NCBI GenBank assembly: GCA_025331565.1
Contig: JAFREQ010000063.1
Location: forward strand, 186,001-250,000
DNA: 64,000 nt
Origin: Holacanthus passer
Lineage: Eukaryota > Chordata > Actinopteri > Pomacanthidae
Direction of reading: 5' to 3'
In this document: piece by piece, positions 23,300 through 35,979 of the stretch
Numbering within the stretch: position 1 is the stretch's first letter
Layout: each line of letters starts with the position of its first letter
Made by a program: the position numbers and the translations under genes
The notes under the pieces: model-generated
What the model was told of the DNA's origin: nothing
Database searches by the model: none
What the model saw: the letters and a program-made list of their open reading frames with translations, nothing else

Positions 23300-26200
23300 C
23301 TGGGAGAGAGAGCGAGGGAGGCAAAGAAAAAGAGAGAGGGCAAGAGAAAGAGAGGGCGAGAGAGAGAAAGAGAGGGAGATTTGACACCAGGTATACACAG
23401 AAAGTGAGAGTAAAACTGTTGATTGTGCAAGCATGCACTCAAAACAACTAGCAAAACACAAACCGTTTCAAAAAACAAAACATCCTGAACAGATTCAAAT
23501 AACAGACCTGGTGTATATATTTCGACATTTCAACAAACTATTTATCCACAAATTATTTATCCACAATGAGAGACACACAGAACATTATTTTCTCTGGTGT
23601 ACTAAGTAAATTAGAAAGTCAATAAAACTACACAAATTTCCTGTTTCTATACATTGTGCACTTTATGTACATTTAAGCCACAAAACCCATATTTTAATGC
23701 CAGCATGTGTTGAAGACATTTCAAAGTCTAACTGTGGCATTATACATTTGACAGTTTGGTGAAGACGTTTTGGAGGGTCAATGGCCTTCCATCACAATAA
23801 CTCAGCAAAAGGATGTTATAAGTTCAACTACTGAAACAAATGTGACAACCAAAACCCAACAGAAGTAACTTGGTAAGTTTATGTTACTTTTTAATGTTGC
23901 ACTTGTGTCAGAAGATGTGTATTTCCTAAATCAGTCAATCTTTTTGTGTAGCAATCATTTAACAGCAGGCTTATCCACAGGGCTCTGTCACATGAAGGAG
24001 CACATTTTTATTATTTGCACCACAGATTAAAGTGACTGTTCCACAATAATGATGAAGCATGTTAAACAGAAACAAACAGATATATGAAAATATAAAATGT
24101 CCTGTTAAGCCGAGTCAAGCTTGTGTATGTGGTTTTTAAACGCTGGTAAACCCACTAAAAATAGACGATTGACTCCTTTCCCATTGCCAGTAGACGAGTT
24201 TGCCTTCTGTTTTTTTTCCTGGTGTGTCACATTCAACTTCAGGAGCATACAGGAAAACAGGGAACAGTATGAAAAACACCCTGGAGGCCAGCGACGATGT
24301 TACAGCAGTTACTTTTCGATATACTTTTTCTTCAGTCTCTCTTTCAAACTCAGTGCTGACTGAATGATGTCCCTGTTGAACATTGTTCCCAGACTGTAAA
24401 CAACAATAAATGTTCCTGGCTATTTTTTGCGCCAACAGAACTTCAACATGCATCATAGCGTTGTGCCAGAAAAAGGCCAAAAATTAGTGTGGGTGTCATG
24501 TTTCCATCATTGCCAATCAGAGACAGAAATGATAAATACCCGTGACTACTGCAGAGTCATTTGACCCGGGAATGAATGCCGATTGTACCCTTTCACACTG
24601 AAGACAAAAGCCAGATGTTAGTGGGTGTTAGTGGATTTTTTGTCCCGTTTGAAAGGGGTGGAAGAGCAATTGTGGCAGCACCAACATTTGTCCAGCCTTC
24701 GTCTGAATAAATTCAGGTTTTGCCCAAGCTTTTCAGGAGGTGGACAGGTGGTTTAGTACTTGGATAACTTTGGCACCCTTCCCAAAAGGTATGTTATTTT
24801 AAATTTCTGCATTATGCCAGCAAAAGTGCAGTTTAATGTGAGCAAACGAAGTACAGTGCATAACCAAACACATCATCACAGGAAACGCTGTAGAGAAGAA
24901 AGGAGAAAAGCTGAACCGGGGTTTCTATGGGAACACATTATAAATGATATTCCTCCATGTCTCGCCTTGAGACAGGGTTGGCTCCATGGCAACTGCCAGG
25001 CCTTTAGCTTGAACTCATTTTACTGCACATCAATAAAACACACTGCGCTGACATCTGTCCAATTCAGAATGATTTGGCTGTATCCAGCAGGTTAAACCGC
25101 TGCCCCCACTCCACCCAGCTCCCATTAGGAACAATTACTGAGAGCAGGTGATTCTCCTTGATTATTGTGCAACAAATAACATTAGTCATTCCATTCACTT
25201 GCTTTGAATGAAGTGGTGAAATGGTGTGAGCCAATCCAAATGATCACGAACAATTTTAGAGCTATACAAAGGCTTCAAGCAACATCTCTTTGTTATATTG
25301 TTCTGCATAATATGAACCAATGTATATTTCATTAACTAAAAGATGAAATAATTAATGAAATCCCAAGTCATGACAGCTCCATCAGTCCTCAGTCTACCTG
25401 AATGCAACAAGGCTCAACCCACGAATGTGATAAACAAGGGCCAAACCGGGAAGAACATAAAACAACAATCAAAACAACTCTAAAAGACTCAAATGTGAAG
25501 CCAAATGCTTTCTATTGATAATCCTCATAATGGCAAAACGCACCATGTCCGCATAAACACATCAGTGAAGACAACAAGCCCATGAAAACAACAAGCTGTT
25601 TCGCAGGATGACTACAGATCAGCAGCACTGCACCGCCTCAACAGCCAGATGAGATTAGAAAATTAGGTCGTGGGATGGCTGGTCAACTACATGTTGTATG
25701 GGGATTAACGGGGGCCAGCAGCTACTCTACCAAAGCCATAACTGCAGCAACGTATACCACAATGGGGCCTTGTGAAGCTAAAGCTAACATATACAGCTAG
25801 CTACACGGTCATCTTTGGGCAAAAATCAGCTGGTAGCAACAATTCTAGCAATCACAATCGGCATCATGTCTATAAATCACAAAGTGATGAAGCTATAGAA
25901 GCGTTAAATCTATTTATTGTAGTGCTAAATAGCGTTAGCATGCTAACACGGGGCCTCTGTTCGCGTTGGGAGGGGGACTGCGTTGATGTTTCATAATGTA
26001 TTTTCAACACCTTGCGGTAACATTAGCTTCTTGCTCTTGGACTCCGTGGGTTTTGAATCACACGCTCGGCATCGCGACTGGGTGTTTTCACGAAACCATG
26101 TCGCTGATCTGTCGCTCGTAGGAGGCGCAGGACAGCGCAGAAAAAAACATTTTATTAGGAGAACAAAACAAAATGGCGGTGAAGGCAGGCCCGGTGCATA

Positions 26201-26970
26201 TTAACGTTAACAGACCGGTTGTGTAGCATAACTGTTAGCTCTAATAAAGCCACCATAAAGCCAATATTTAAATACACTTGGCAAATAGCTTTAATTGTTT
26301 TAAATTGTGTATCATGAACTGACTGTATTGGCTAAAACTAGACAAGGTTCACAGTGAAACGTTATTCCAGGCGAACAACCTGCGCTAACGTTTATCCGCT
26401 AACATTAGCAACGTACAGTTTAAGATCATAAGCAACCAAACGTTGTCACACATTTCCAACAAGCACCTGACTTAGCAGCCAATATAACCAGGGAATTAAT
26501 ATATGTATGGCTGTTCACAAAATTACGACACGTAATTTTTTGTTATGACAAACGCTGGCTAACCACTTAGCCATGTTAGGCTAACGATAAGCTAGCTAGC
26601 AACAACAACCAAGCCACTGTGCCTTTCCCCCAAAAAAAACACTGTCGCTCCACAAAACCTCCTCTCGGGTATACTAATTCCGTGTCCAGTAATAATTGTG
26701 ATATTATCTGCTCAATATAATGTAACTAATCGGTGTTTGTATTGAACAGGCTAAATTTTCCGGCCACTGACCTGGTCTTGTCCCGACTTGTCTCGAGGTT
26801 GTATCGCAGAATGAGGTTAGCTTATGCTATCGCGTAGCTTTCTAGCAAGTGACCCAGCTAGCTAAGCAACGTTATCCTCCTGCATAGTCAAACACATACG
26901 CTCTTTGCAGTAGATCGCGCTAATTTAGACACGAGTAGGACTATATAGATAAAGAAGGTAGTCGGCTTAC
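23300..26970 (-). other. prrc2a: prrc2a intron 1
   Basis: 3.7 kb between the inferred non-coding exon 1 and the first coding exon. No coding frame stands out. From about 25,770 rightward it is rich in GCTAAC/GTTAGC/GCTAGC words and CpG. The segment near 24,540-24,730 has a MITE-like look (TTTCACACTGAAGAC), but I could not define its ends. Confidence 0.5.
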
Positions 26971-27170
26971 TTGCACTCCTTTTCTTTTTTTCCAAAAATA
27001 AATGAAAAGGGGGGAAAAGAAAATGGTAATACTGGAGTCGACCCGTCACCTAAAGAGCCGTCAACGGCTACTGGTTAATTTAGTGAGATGGAAGCCGTTT
27101 GGGACCGACAGTAAAAAAAAAAAATGCGACTCTTAGTTTGAAACAACGCAGGTCAGGTCCCATTAGAAAT
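25770..27170 (-). promoter_or_regulatory. prrc2a: prrc2a promoter and first-intron CpG region
   Basis: CpG dinucleotides are denser than in the flanking AT-rich sequence, and many GCTAAC/GTTAGC/GCTAGC words occur, with dense groups at about 25,929-25,948, 26,382-26,413, 26,551-26,602 and 26,813-26,870. No TATA box is evident. Assigned by position upstream of the first coding exon. Confidence 0.4.
26971..27110 (-). other. prrc2a: probable non-coding first exon of prrc2a
   Basis: The minus-strand donor TGCAA|GTAAGC gives an exon end at 26,971. An alternative donor ACCAG|GTCAGT lies at 26,772. The outer limit is approximate; no initiator can be proven by eye. Confidence 0.4.
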
Positions 27171-27560
27171 AAACAATAATAAAGTTAATTTACTCTCCCT
27201 TATGGATTGAGTGACGTAAATAAGTGTAGATTGTTCTTAAAATGTATCCACTGTCTTTGTCATATTAGTCAGATGTGTCATAATTATGATTATAATAAAT
27301 GAGGATGAAAGATGTAAACAACTTTATATTTGGGCATGCAAAGAAAAACTGAACACAAAGGCTGCAGAGGAAAGTATCTACAATAGAAAGAGGACAGAGG
27401 GTATTTCAGGTCACACATATTTCTTTATTTATCGATGTGCAAGGCAATTGAGGTTTTGCTTTTATTTGGATCTAATGATTAATATGTCTTGTCTTACTTT
27501 TATCTAAATTTCAAGGTCTCTCACATGTGATCATAACAAAAATCCTAACAACATATCTTT
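27171..27560. other. short spacer between neu1 3' end and prrc2a 5' end
   Basis: About 400 bases, AT-rich, no credible coding frame. It separates two minus-strand genes. Confidence 0.4.
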
Positions 27561-29018
27561 TGGAATAATCAGCATATTTATTGCAATTCTTTATTTTGAA
27601 AGTAGTCCCAAAAAATAATATCCCACAAGCAAAACAGTGGGTAAATAAAAAAAGTGAACTCTTCTTCACAGGAGAACCTTCAATAAGTTATATCAGAGAG
27701 ACATACAGGGACAATACACTGATTGAGTGAAATTAATAGAAAGTCAGTGCACATTTCTTCATTGTAAATCATTTTTCTTCAACCCTTCTATGATCCCTTT
27801 TCTTCTATTGTGTTGTAATCGCTGATGTAAAGCACTTTTACAGGAAGAACTTCATGCCATTATCTGCATCAGCTGCTGCTCACGAAGGGAAATAAAAGTA
27901 AGATTTCTTTGCCTAAATCGATAATGACAATGTAAATCAGCTTCTTTGTGTCCACAACAAATAAAATGATGTACAATTGTTAGAAATCGTGAATTTATTC
28001 TCCGGATAGTACAGATTAGATAATGTCCTGCAGGAAAACAATGTAACCCTGTACAATGCTGGTAATACAGGGCATAAATGGACACACAATTTCAAAATAA
28101 AATATCAAAATCTGAGTGGAGTTCAGACTGATTACAACATATCATCAGAGTAAATTAAAAGTAAAGTACAAAAGAGAATACTTTTGCTACACCTCTTCTC
28201 TCTCTCTTTTTCTCTCTCTCTCTCTCTCTCTTTTTCTCTCTATCTCTATCACCAATTTCAATAAACTCAATTCACGGCATACCCACATCTTAATAAAGGC
28301 AAAATAAATACAGATAAGATTTAAAGTAGATCATTTCAGTGTGAAATTCTGATAAATATTTGAAAAAAGAGGAATTATTTCACACTGCCCTGATCGTGCA
28401 GTGAATCTGCCAGTTTGTGAGGTGAATTAGTGATAGACCATCTATGTCAGAGGTGTTTAAAATCTATATTGCATTAACATCATATTCATTTGATGAGACC
28501 CCAACAATGCAGCTGAAAGTGATTCATTTGTGATTGAGTCTTCATTTTCTGTAAAACTTAGTTGTTGTGATAAAATGGATATTGACAGTATGACAGTACT
28601 GACAGTATGATCAGTCGCTTGGAAACTAGTGTGCTTTTCTTCAACACTGTCACATGCTTGATCATATTTTCTTTTGTCTAGGAAAGAACATCTTGCGGCT
28701 GTGCAAATTTTTAACAATACTTGGTGAAGTATCCAAGCACAGAAAAACTGACTTTAGAGAAGAGAAAGATAAAACAAGGAGAAAATTGTATTTTTTTTTA
28801 GATCGGTTGATCACAGGCTGAACACAAGTTGTTGGAAATTCATGGTGCTGAGCCTCTATTCTCATATTTAATATCATAAATTTAATTCATGAAGACTCTT
28901 ATTTTCATCTTGAGAAAAGTTGTGGTTGTAATCAACATCTTCCCGTTTCCCTTTTCCTTCCAAAATTTGAAGCTGGGAAACAAACAGAAGATCTCTGCTC
29001 ACCTCCCTCTCACGTGCT
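27560..29018 (-). other. neu1: probable 3' UTR of neu1
   Basis: Starts after the neu1 stop. Minus-strand AATAAA signals are at 27577-27582 and 27590-27595. Contains a (CT)n tract at about 28,195-28,255. No exon-like frame. Nearer weak signals could end the transcript earlier. Confidence 0.4.
28195..28255. repeat. (CT)n microsatellite
   Basis: Interrupted TC repeats broken by short T runs. Confidence 0.8.
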
Positions 29019-32000
29019 CTACCGTCCGTTATACAGGTGGATCTTTACGAATGAGATCATCTCGTCATAGTTTTTGAGGCCCTTCTCAAAGATGATAAAG
29101 ATGTACTTCCGGTCCTCTGCAGAACCGCTGTCCAGTGTTGTCATGCTGGAGTAGCCGCTTGGCCCATGCCATATCTGCACAGCTTTATTGTCCCAAGATC
29201 GGCCATGGTTCCTCGACCACCGTAAGGTCAGGTTAACTCCTAAAGGGGGATGATGTCAGAAGTTAGTATACTCCTTCACTAATCTTTTTCTAACATGGAC
29301 ATGTGGAGTAAAGTAAATTGTGTTCTAATGCAAATTATCCCGTAATGCAAACCTTGTAAACATGTCCATGAGAAGTTTTTTATACAGTACAAGACATATC
29401 AGGAACAAAATAACAGTCCATGGCTGAGCATTTCTATTTTTTGAACTGTAGTGAACCAATGACAGTCACAACAAACACTGATTCAGACAAGCAGGGTTTA
29501 CATATTAAGATTTCACACAGAAAGCAAATGATCACGTTACAAAATATGATGTATTGTTATGGATTATAGTACCCAATAGTGTATTCACCTCAACCAGCTG
29601 TGACATTAAAACACTGTGTTAATATATCAGAAATAATATTCCAATAAATCTGTCCAACAAGTACTTTTACGTCTGATAAATAAGTACATTTGACATGTAA
29701 TATTTTGTACTTGAATACAGGACTTTTATTTGTATTTTGAGTATTTTTACAGAACGGTATTTTTTACTTCCACCACTGAGCAGCAGTTAGCATATGGGGA
29801 AGAGACTGTGACTGTTAGCATTAGCAGTTCTTACTGTCGTGCTCATGGGAGGGGTTGGTGAAGAAGAGCACTCCCTCTTTCTGCAGAGCTCCAGCTGCTA
29901 CTGCAGGATCCACCAGCATTTCGTCAAAGTACAGCTCATCTACGGGCAGGGTCTCGCCACCGTCATAGCTGCGTACCACTATACGACACCGACAGTGGTA
30001 ATTGTTCTGGTTCCGCACATTGATGACAATGCTGCCGTCCAACATCTCAACCGGCTGCAGAGGGGCCGAGAGGAAGGAAAAGGGTTTAGCTTGACAGTGT
30101 CTAATGCTTTGTGATTTACAAGGTGTCAGAAGGAGTGATGGTAAACATTCATCAACTGGTATTTGATTGATCAATGGCACCTTGGTAATACTGTGGCAAA
30201 GGCACCACTCAGTGATCAAGATGATGCCACGTATTTTGAAATATAAATTTTACAGATGCATTTTTTGGCCACTAGAGGGCAGGTTGACACCAAGCTGACA
30301 GATAAAGAATCCTAATACATTTTTTATGGTTTATATGTTTGGAAATTGTTGTTCATTCAAACATCTAGCAGACACATTGTAACATTAGCAGTTATTTAGG
30401 GTCATATCCAACTGACACATTTAAAAGTGATATTCACTCTTGTTTTAGCTTTGCTGTTTGCTCCTCTTTTAACTGCAAGAAATTGCCCTTAATGTACTAA
30501 ACAAAGGGACAGACATACAGCTGACAGACACGGTAGAGAATAAAGAAAGGTGAGGACTGTAATGTATGTTAGTATGATGAAAAAGATAGTGTGCTGCTGT
30601 GGAGGACTTTTTAATTTTAATGACATTTTGATGCTGTTGTAAGAAGTTCTAACCACTTTTTGCTGCAATGAAGTCCAATTTTTCCTCCTGGTATTGCAGG
30701 CTAGTTTGGGGCACTGTCAAAGAGAGCGGGATCATCATGGTTGGATTCACAACACGTTTTCAGCAAACGTACCTGAGGCTCGTCAGGGTTGAAGTCCGAT
30801 GCTTTCTTTTTCTGATTGTAAGGGATGCTTTTCAGTGCGCCACCATTGGTCCAGTTAAGTCCGTGGTTATCGCTCAGGATGCAGAAGACACCATCTCCTT
30901 CCAATGTGCCATGACCACACACCACCAACCTCCCCTTCGCTGGGTTGTAGCGCTTCTGTAGCGCAAAGACACAAAAAGATGTTGACTCAACTGTGTAAAA
31001 CAGAAACTACAAAGAATTCTGAAAATGATGTTTGTATGAGTGAGGATCTGAAAATAGAAAGAACAGAAACAAAAACAGAAAAGACTTTCTGAACACAGAC
31101 AGTTGCTATATAATTATAAAACATATATTTCTTAAAATTAATTAAAAGTAATGAGTCAGCTACAAGGGCATCTCATGAAACAAACAATAATAATTATCCA
31201 GAGTGCCTGATCTGCTGCAATCCAACAGATGGTTTAGTGTCCTAAAGCCTGGCATGGAGTCCACAAACATGAAAGCTCATAATAGCTGTACAGATGCTCA
31301 ACTGAGACTGTGGATGAGGGATAATCAACTAATTTGCACAATTACAACCCCCCCCCCAAAATCATGTAATGATTCTGTTGCTGCAAACATTTCAAATGCA
31401 CTACTGTCAGTGTTTGATGTGCTTGTTTAAAAAGGTCAGAAATAAAAGCTCCTCGTTCAATTTATTCCATTAATATGGTGCAATTTAACACGGCTCATAT
31501 GAGGAGAAGCAATTTGGACAAACACAATAACAGGTGTTAACATTTTGCGGGTTTAACAGGTTTAATACAAACAAAGTTGAGCTCATTTTGATTTAAACAT
31601 GCTACCATAACACTACATTTAAGGTACACAGCAGAGACACTCAGCCCAAGCAAAGATTAGTAGCAAGTATATGGGCTAAAAAAAAAAAAAAGAGAGAACC
31701 AAGAATATTACTCACTGTGCTTTTGTATTTTCTTTCCTTTAATTAATTTAGAAGACTGATTCACTCACCTGAATGCCGAAGCCTGGCCCGGGAGCAAAGG
31801 CTTTGACCCCAAGCTCGATTGACAGGTTTCTGGGCAGGCTCCAGCTCAGGCCATCATCCTTGCTCTCCACCATCATGGTGCTGGATGTCTCGCATTTGAC
31901 GAGGTGGAAGCAGACGGAGTAGATCAGAATCACTGAGCCAACTTCCTCGTCCACCACCACCGCACCCAAGTTCAGGCCATCCGCACTTGTTCCATCATCA

Positions 32001-33876
32001 TCAATAAAGTAGGTCGGGGCCCAGGTGGCTCCTGGAGGGATGGTGGAGAAACAAGAGAGGATTCAGACACAAATTCTAATAATAACAATAATTTCACTCC
32101 AGATCTTATTTTAAACATGACATTATTTTAAGTATTTTGGTTATTCAACTTTCCAAACATAAACCACAGCATGTCTTCAGTTTTTAACCTCAAATTATGT
32201 TTTTGTCGTCTCTTTCTGTTCCTGCTTTTGTGCACATTGTGTTTATATTCAAATAAAAGAATTTCCTCATAAAGCAGTTTTATTACTTTTTGTACTAAAA
32301 GCAGAGATTCAAATGTGTACTGTGTAAAATCATTTTATGCCACAAAAAAATTGCACCCATTCATTTCATACACGTTATATTCATCGCTTTGGACAAAAGT
32401 GTAAGATGACTTAAAGTAAATGTAAACATTTTGTGTTTTAGGTTATGTTTAGGTTTAGAAAACCTATTTTGTAGAGTTTAAATTCCACAAAGTAAGGTTT
32501 TGAATAAAATAACTGTTTTGATATCAATACTGAAAATAAGGTATCATATTAGCAATACTGAAAATTGGGTATCAAATGATGACCAGCCCTAATTGCAACA
32601 ATACTGAAATTCTGTAGTCTTTAAGACAGCAAATATTAGCTCATATAAGTTTCTGTATGTCAAGTTTAAAGGTTCATTCTTAGCCTTGGAGATCGTTTGA
32701 TTAAAACAATATTATCACTTACAACCTCGACTTGCTGTCCGTCTATCCATTGATGAAGCCACAAGATGTGGCTGAAAACTCTGGAGAAATCAAGTAACTG
32801 GACCTTGTGATAAGATTTTTTTGTTGTTGCTTCTTTACTGTTTGTGTGTGTGTACTGTCTGTCTCGTTTTCAGATAAATTAAAAAATAACCAAATTATGT
32901 TACAATACAATAAAAATGAACAGATAGTATATTAAGTAAGTTGTAAAGTTATTTAAAGTTGTGACTCACAGATGGTGATGTTTCACTTCCTGTTTGACCC
33001 TTTATGACACAAAGAAAGCCAGTACACTGCAGTAAGTGGTTATTGATATTTATATTCTATATGATTTTGTTCCCTCCATTTGTGACTGCAGTAATATTTC
33101 CCTGTAGACTAACCACTCGTGTGCATTCACAAGCATCGTGTTAGTGTATGTTTGTGACTGCTTCTGATTGCATGACTGTGTGGTGGTCGTCCTGCCTTTG
33201 TCTGTGGACCGCCGCACTGCGATGAACTTTGGTCCTACGTCTCTGGATGAGCCCTTCCTGGCCTCTGCGAAAGCCAGCAGGTGTCCTTTTGGAGTGAAGG
33301 TGAGCAGAGGGATCCTGTAGGTGTTCACCTCTCCCTCGAATCCACTCACCCACAGCAGCTGCTCCGCAAACATCAGAGGGTCAATCTGGGCCACAAAGAT
33401 AGACAAGAGAGAGAAATGAGGGAGGGAAGGAGAAGACACACATGCTGACTAAGGAAAAAAGAAGTTTATCTGAGTGCATGCACAAACCAGTTTGGGCCAG
33501 AATAACATTTGCATCAGGCTACACAGACAGGGTGATGGTCATATTTTTAAAAACATAAGTATTATTTCCCAAATCCCAACCATAGGGCTGCAAAAGCTTA
33601 TTTTTCATGTGTTTTATATTAAAAGATCATGAAGGCATGCACAGGATGGACAAAATAACAAACATGCTGAAGCCTAAAACAAAGCTAAAATCAACACTTT
33701 CAACTGAATCACACTAGCTAGCAAACATGTGAACCTACAGCAGAGCTCCTAAAGAACTTCTATGATGTTTTGACGACAGTTAACTTTACCTTATTAAGGT
33801 CGACGTTACAGAAACAGAGAGGAAACACAGCAGAGAGAAGAAGCGACAGAGCAGCGAGGCGGCTTCCTGTTTCCAT
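29019..33876 (-). CDS. neu1: sialidase-1, lysosomal exo-alpha-sialidase
   Basis: Removes terminal sialic acids from glycoproteins and oligosaccharides in the lysosome, in complex with cathepsin A. Six coding exons as in mammals: 33876-33790, 33385-33196, 32031-31769, 30955-30773, 30054-29835, 29239-29019; 1,164 nt, 387 aa (human 415). Residues 1 to about 25 form a signal peptide with a hydrophobic core. YRIP at 52-55 supplies the catalytic arginine (R53), and D78 fits the catalytic aspartate; both keep a constant offset of 25 from human R78 and D103. Asp boxes: STDKGATW (89-96), SKDDGLSW, SDNHGLNW, SRNHGRSW. ARG-cluster context VRNQNNYHCRCR and SGYSS are conserved. The exon 2 donor is GC, not GT. 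The C-terminus HLYNGR lacks the human YGTL sorting motif. Divergent from tmem268. Confidence 0.96.
29657..29780. repeat. fragment of the TACATTTACTCAAGTA dispersed teleost repeat
   Basis: Contains GGACTTTTATTTG, GAGTATTTTTACAG and ends CTTCCACCACTGAG, the terminal phrase of the family also present at 37,615, 44,085 and 54,045. Lies in neu1 intron 5. Confidence 0.65.
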
Positions 33877-34100
33877 GTTAGATGCTGAAACCTTCTTCTC
33901 TGATCCGAAACACGGTTAACATCAAAGGACAGATGTTAGTTTTAAAATAAAGCGATATAAACTAAAACTAACGGGGAGATAAAGGCCTAAATTCCCTCCC
34001 TAGCTCATCGACTGTACGATAGGAAACTTAGCATCTCGTTAGTAGGTCATATGACCAAAGGGGGCGGTCACATGACCATCGTCACTCACCAAAATAAAAG
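33877..34100 (-). promoter_or_regulatory. neu1: neu1 promoter with two CLEAR-like E-box palindromes
   Basis: GGTCATATGACC (34045-34056, a perfect palindrome) and GGTCACATGACC (34066-34077) lie 170-200 bases upstream of the neu1 ATG, separated by the GC-box-like AAAGGGGGC. Both resemble the CLEAR element GTCACGTGAC bound by TFEB/TFE3, with one central base changed. NEU1 is a known CLEAR-network gene in mammals. The function here is inferred. Confidence 0.55.
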
Positions 34101-35860
34101 ATTATTTCCGTTTCACAATATTTAATAATAATGACGTAAAACATAATATATGCACAGTTCAAATAATATACCTTGTCTTTTGTCTTTATTTTATGTAATT
34201 TTGTTTATCTCTTTAATTATACTTCCATACTTATGGTTAATATATTTTCCTCTTTATTGTTCTTGTCCTTTTTATGTTTAATTCCTTTTTATTAAATTTG
34301 ATTCTATTTGCTATTTAAACAGTTTGTATACACGTTTTTTTCAATGACAGATAGAAGATGGAAACTTATTTTGATTAATGAAGTTTGCACAAAATAATTT
34401 TCCCTTGTTGGATGAGTCTCCTGAACAATCTTAATTTATTTATTATTTATTTATTATTTAGTTAGTATTTTTTATAATCATCTTTTCTCTATTTTGTTCC
34501 TCTTCATGTATTTATTATAAGAGCATTATGCTGAATACATTTGCTACATTTATCCACATGGGGGCAAAATCTTCCTGAAACAAAACAGCAGCCGCCCACA
34601 GGATTACAGTATAAAGTACAGTGACAGTCTTATGGTGCAGTTTCCAGGCCTCTGACTGAGTTTAACTATGCTATCAGTCACTTTAGTGGTACAATAAAAA
34701 TGTTAAAATTAAATTTCATATTACCATTTTTATTGAATTTAAAGTTAAATCAATTCAAAATGTGTCTTAACTCTTCAATATAGCAGCAAAAAGCAAAAAA
34801 AGAAAACCCTCATATCAACAAAAGCAAATGAATTTGTTAATTTCAGGTTTATTTATTGTTTTTAATCCTTTTAATACTGTCAGTTTCTCTTTGGCACGTC
34901 ACTTGGTTTTAGAGCCAAGGTAAAAATTATGATGCAGGGGAGCATCCAGGCAGTGGTCTAGTGGTTGAGATACATATAATTTAACAGCAATAAAAAGCTA
35001 AACTAAACAACATGTCTTGACTTTATTCTTATAGATAATGAAGCTGCAAATCTCAAATTATGGTACACAATCACTGAAAGCTCTATCAGCAGATTTTGAA
35101 TGAACTCTGTCTATGTTTTAAGGGACTTGGTGTCAAGTTATGTTGAAATATGAACATTATCCACTGATGCCTGCTATGAATGCACAGTATTACTAGTCAC
35201 TATCTTTGTATACTGTGTGGGACTGATCTGAGCTTTTATTTTATTCCATTTGCTCTTATAATATTTGGATTTGTGCAGTTCTTACCTTTTCCTTTGCTTT
35301 ATATAGTTTCACTTTCTAAAGTACTCTATATTTATCTGTGTATGAATTGGTCTGAGTCAATCTAATGTCTGAGGGAAATGTGTGTATGAATGTGTAACCC
35401 TTTTATGACCCATTCATCCACAACTATCCTTGGACTTTATGAGTTAATATTTTACAGTTCCAGTAAAGCTGAACAAGATACCAATGAAAACAAACATGCC
35501 CCTTCCAATAAACACCAGTAACATGACATCTCATGTCCGATAAAACGTTTTCAATGCATACTGCACCTATAAGTCAGACTCTAGTCTTTCACATCAGGAC
35601 ATCAAAAGTCCCACCAAGAATGTTTGAACAGACTTTCTCAATTAAAATAAAGGTGAACAAACATTCTTCACACTCTTTCTAGTGTTGTCTGAGCTGAGAA
35701 CCACAAACCACATTCCTGCAGTCATGAGGCCTGGCTGATCTGAGTCACACGCTAAGAGAGAGAGAGAGAGAGAGAGAGAAACAGAGAGAGAGAAGTAGGA
35801 AAGAAACTGTGCTGAGACACATTCGAGTGTGAAAGTAAGATACGCCACAGTCTACATGCG
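34101..35860. other. spacer between divergent neu1 and tmem268
   Basis: Very AT-rich, with no exon-like frame. A (GA)n tract lies at about 35,754-35,806. Confidence 0.5.
35754..35806. repeat. (GA)n microsatellite
   Basis: Runs of AGAG interrupted by AAAC, just upstream of the putative tmem268 first exon. Confidence 0.8.
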
Positions 35861-35979
35861 CATCTGGTCACTTTCAAAGGATCTACTACTTCTCTGGAAA
35901 CAAATGTTAGAATAGGACCAAGGAGGGAATATGATCATCACAGCGTTGATGACATGATGGACTTTCATCTAAAATGCAG
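35860..35979 (+). other. tmem268: possible non-coding first exon of tmem268
   Basis: Ends in a strong donor, AAATGCAG|GTAAGA. Splicing to the acceptor at 39,113 leaves no useful upstream frame: an ATG in this exon reads into a stop within exon 2. It would therefore be 5' UTR. The start is arbitrary. Confidence 0.35.

Noticed and set aside
26173..26226. Small + strand frame starting MAVKAGPVHINVN near the prrc2a promoter.
   Set aside because: Short, without homology I recognise, in a CpG-rich promoter area; probably chance.
12233..27110. A snoRNA in a prrc2a intron, as SNORA38 lies in human PRRC2A.
   Set aside because: I could not identify H/ACA boxes with a convincing fold by eye; not reported as a feature.
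33050..33195. Extension of neu1 exon 2 past KG into RTTTTQSCN.
   Set aside because: Family alignment and reading phase both require the junction at 33,196; the extension is intron read-through.
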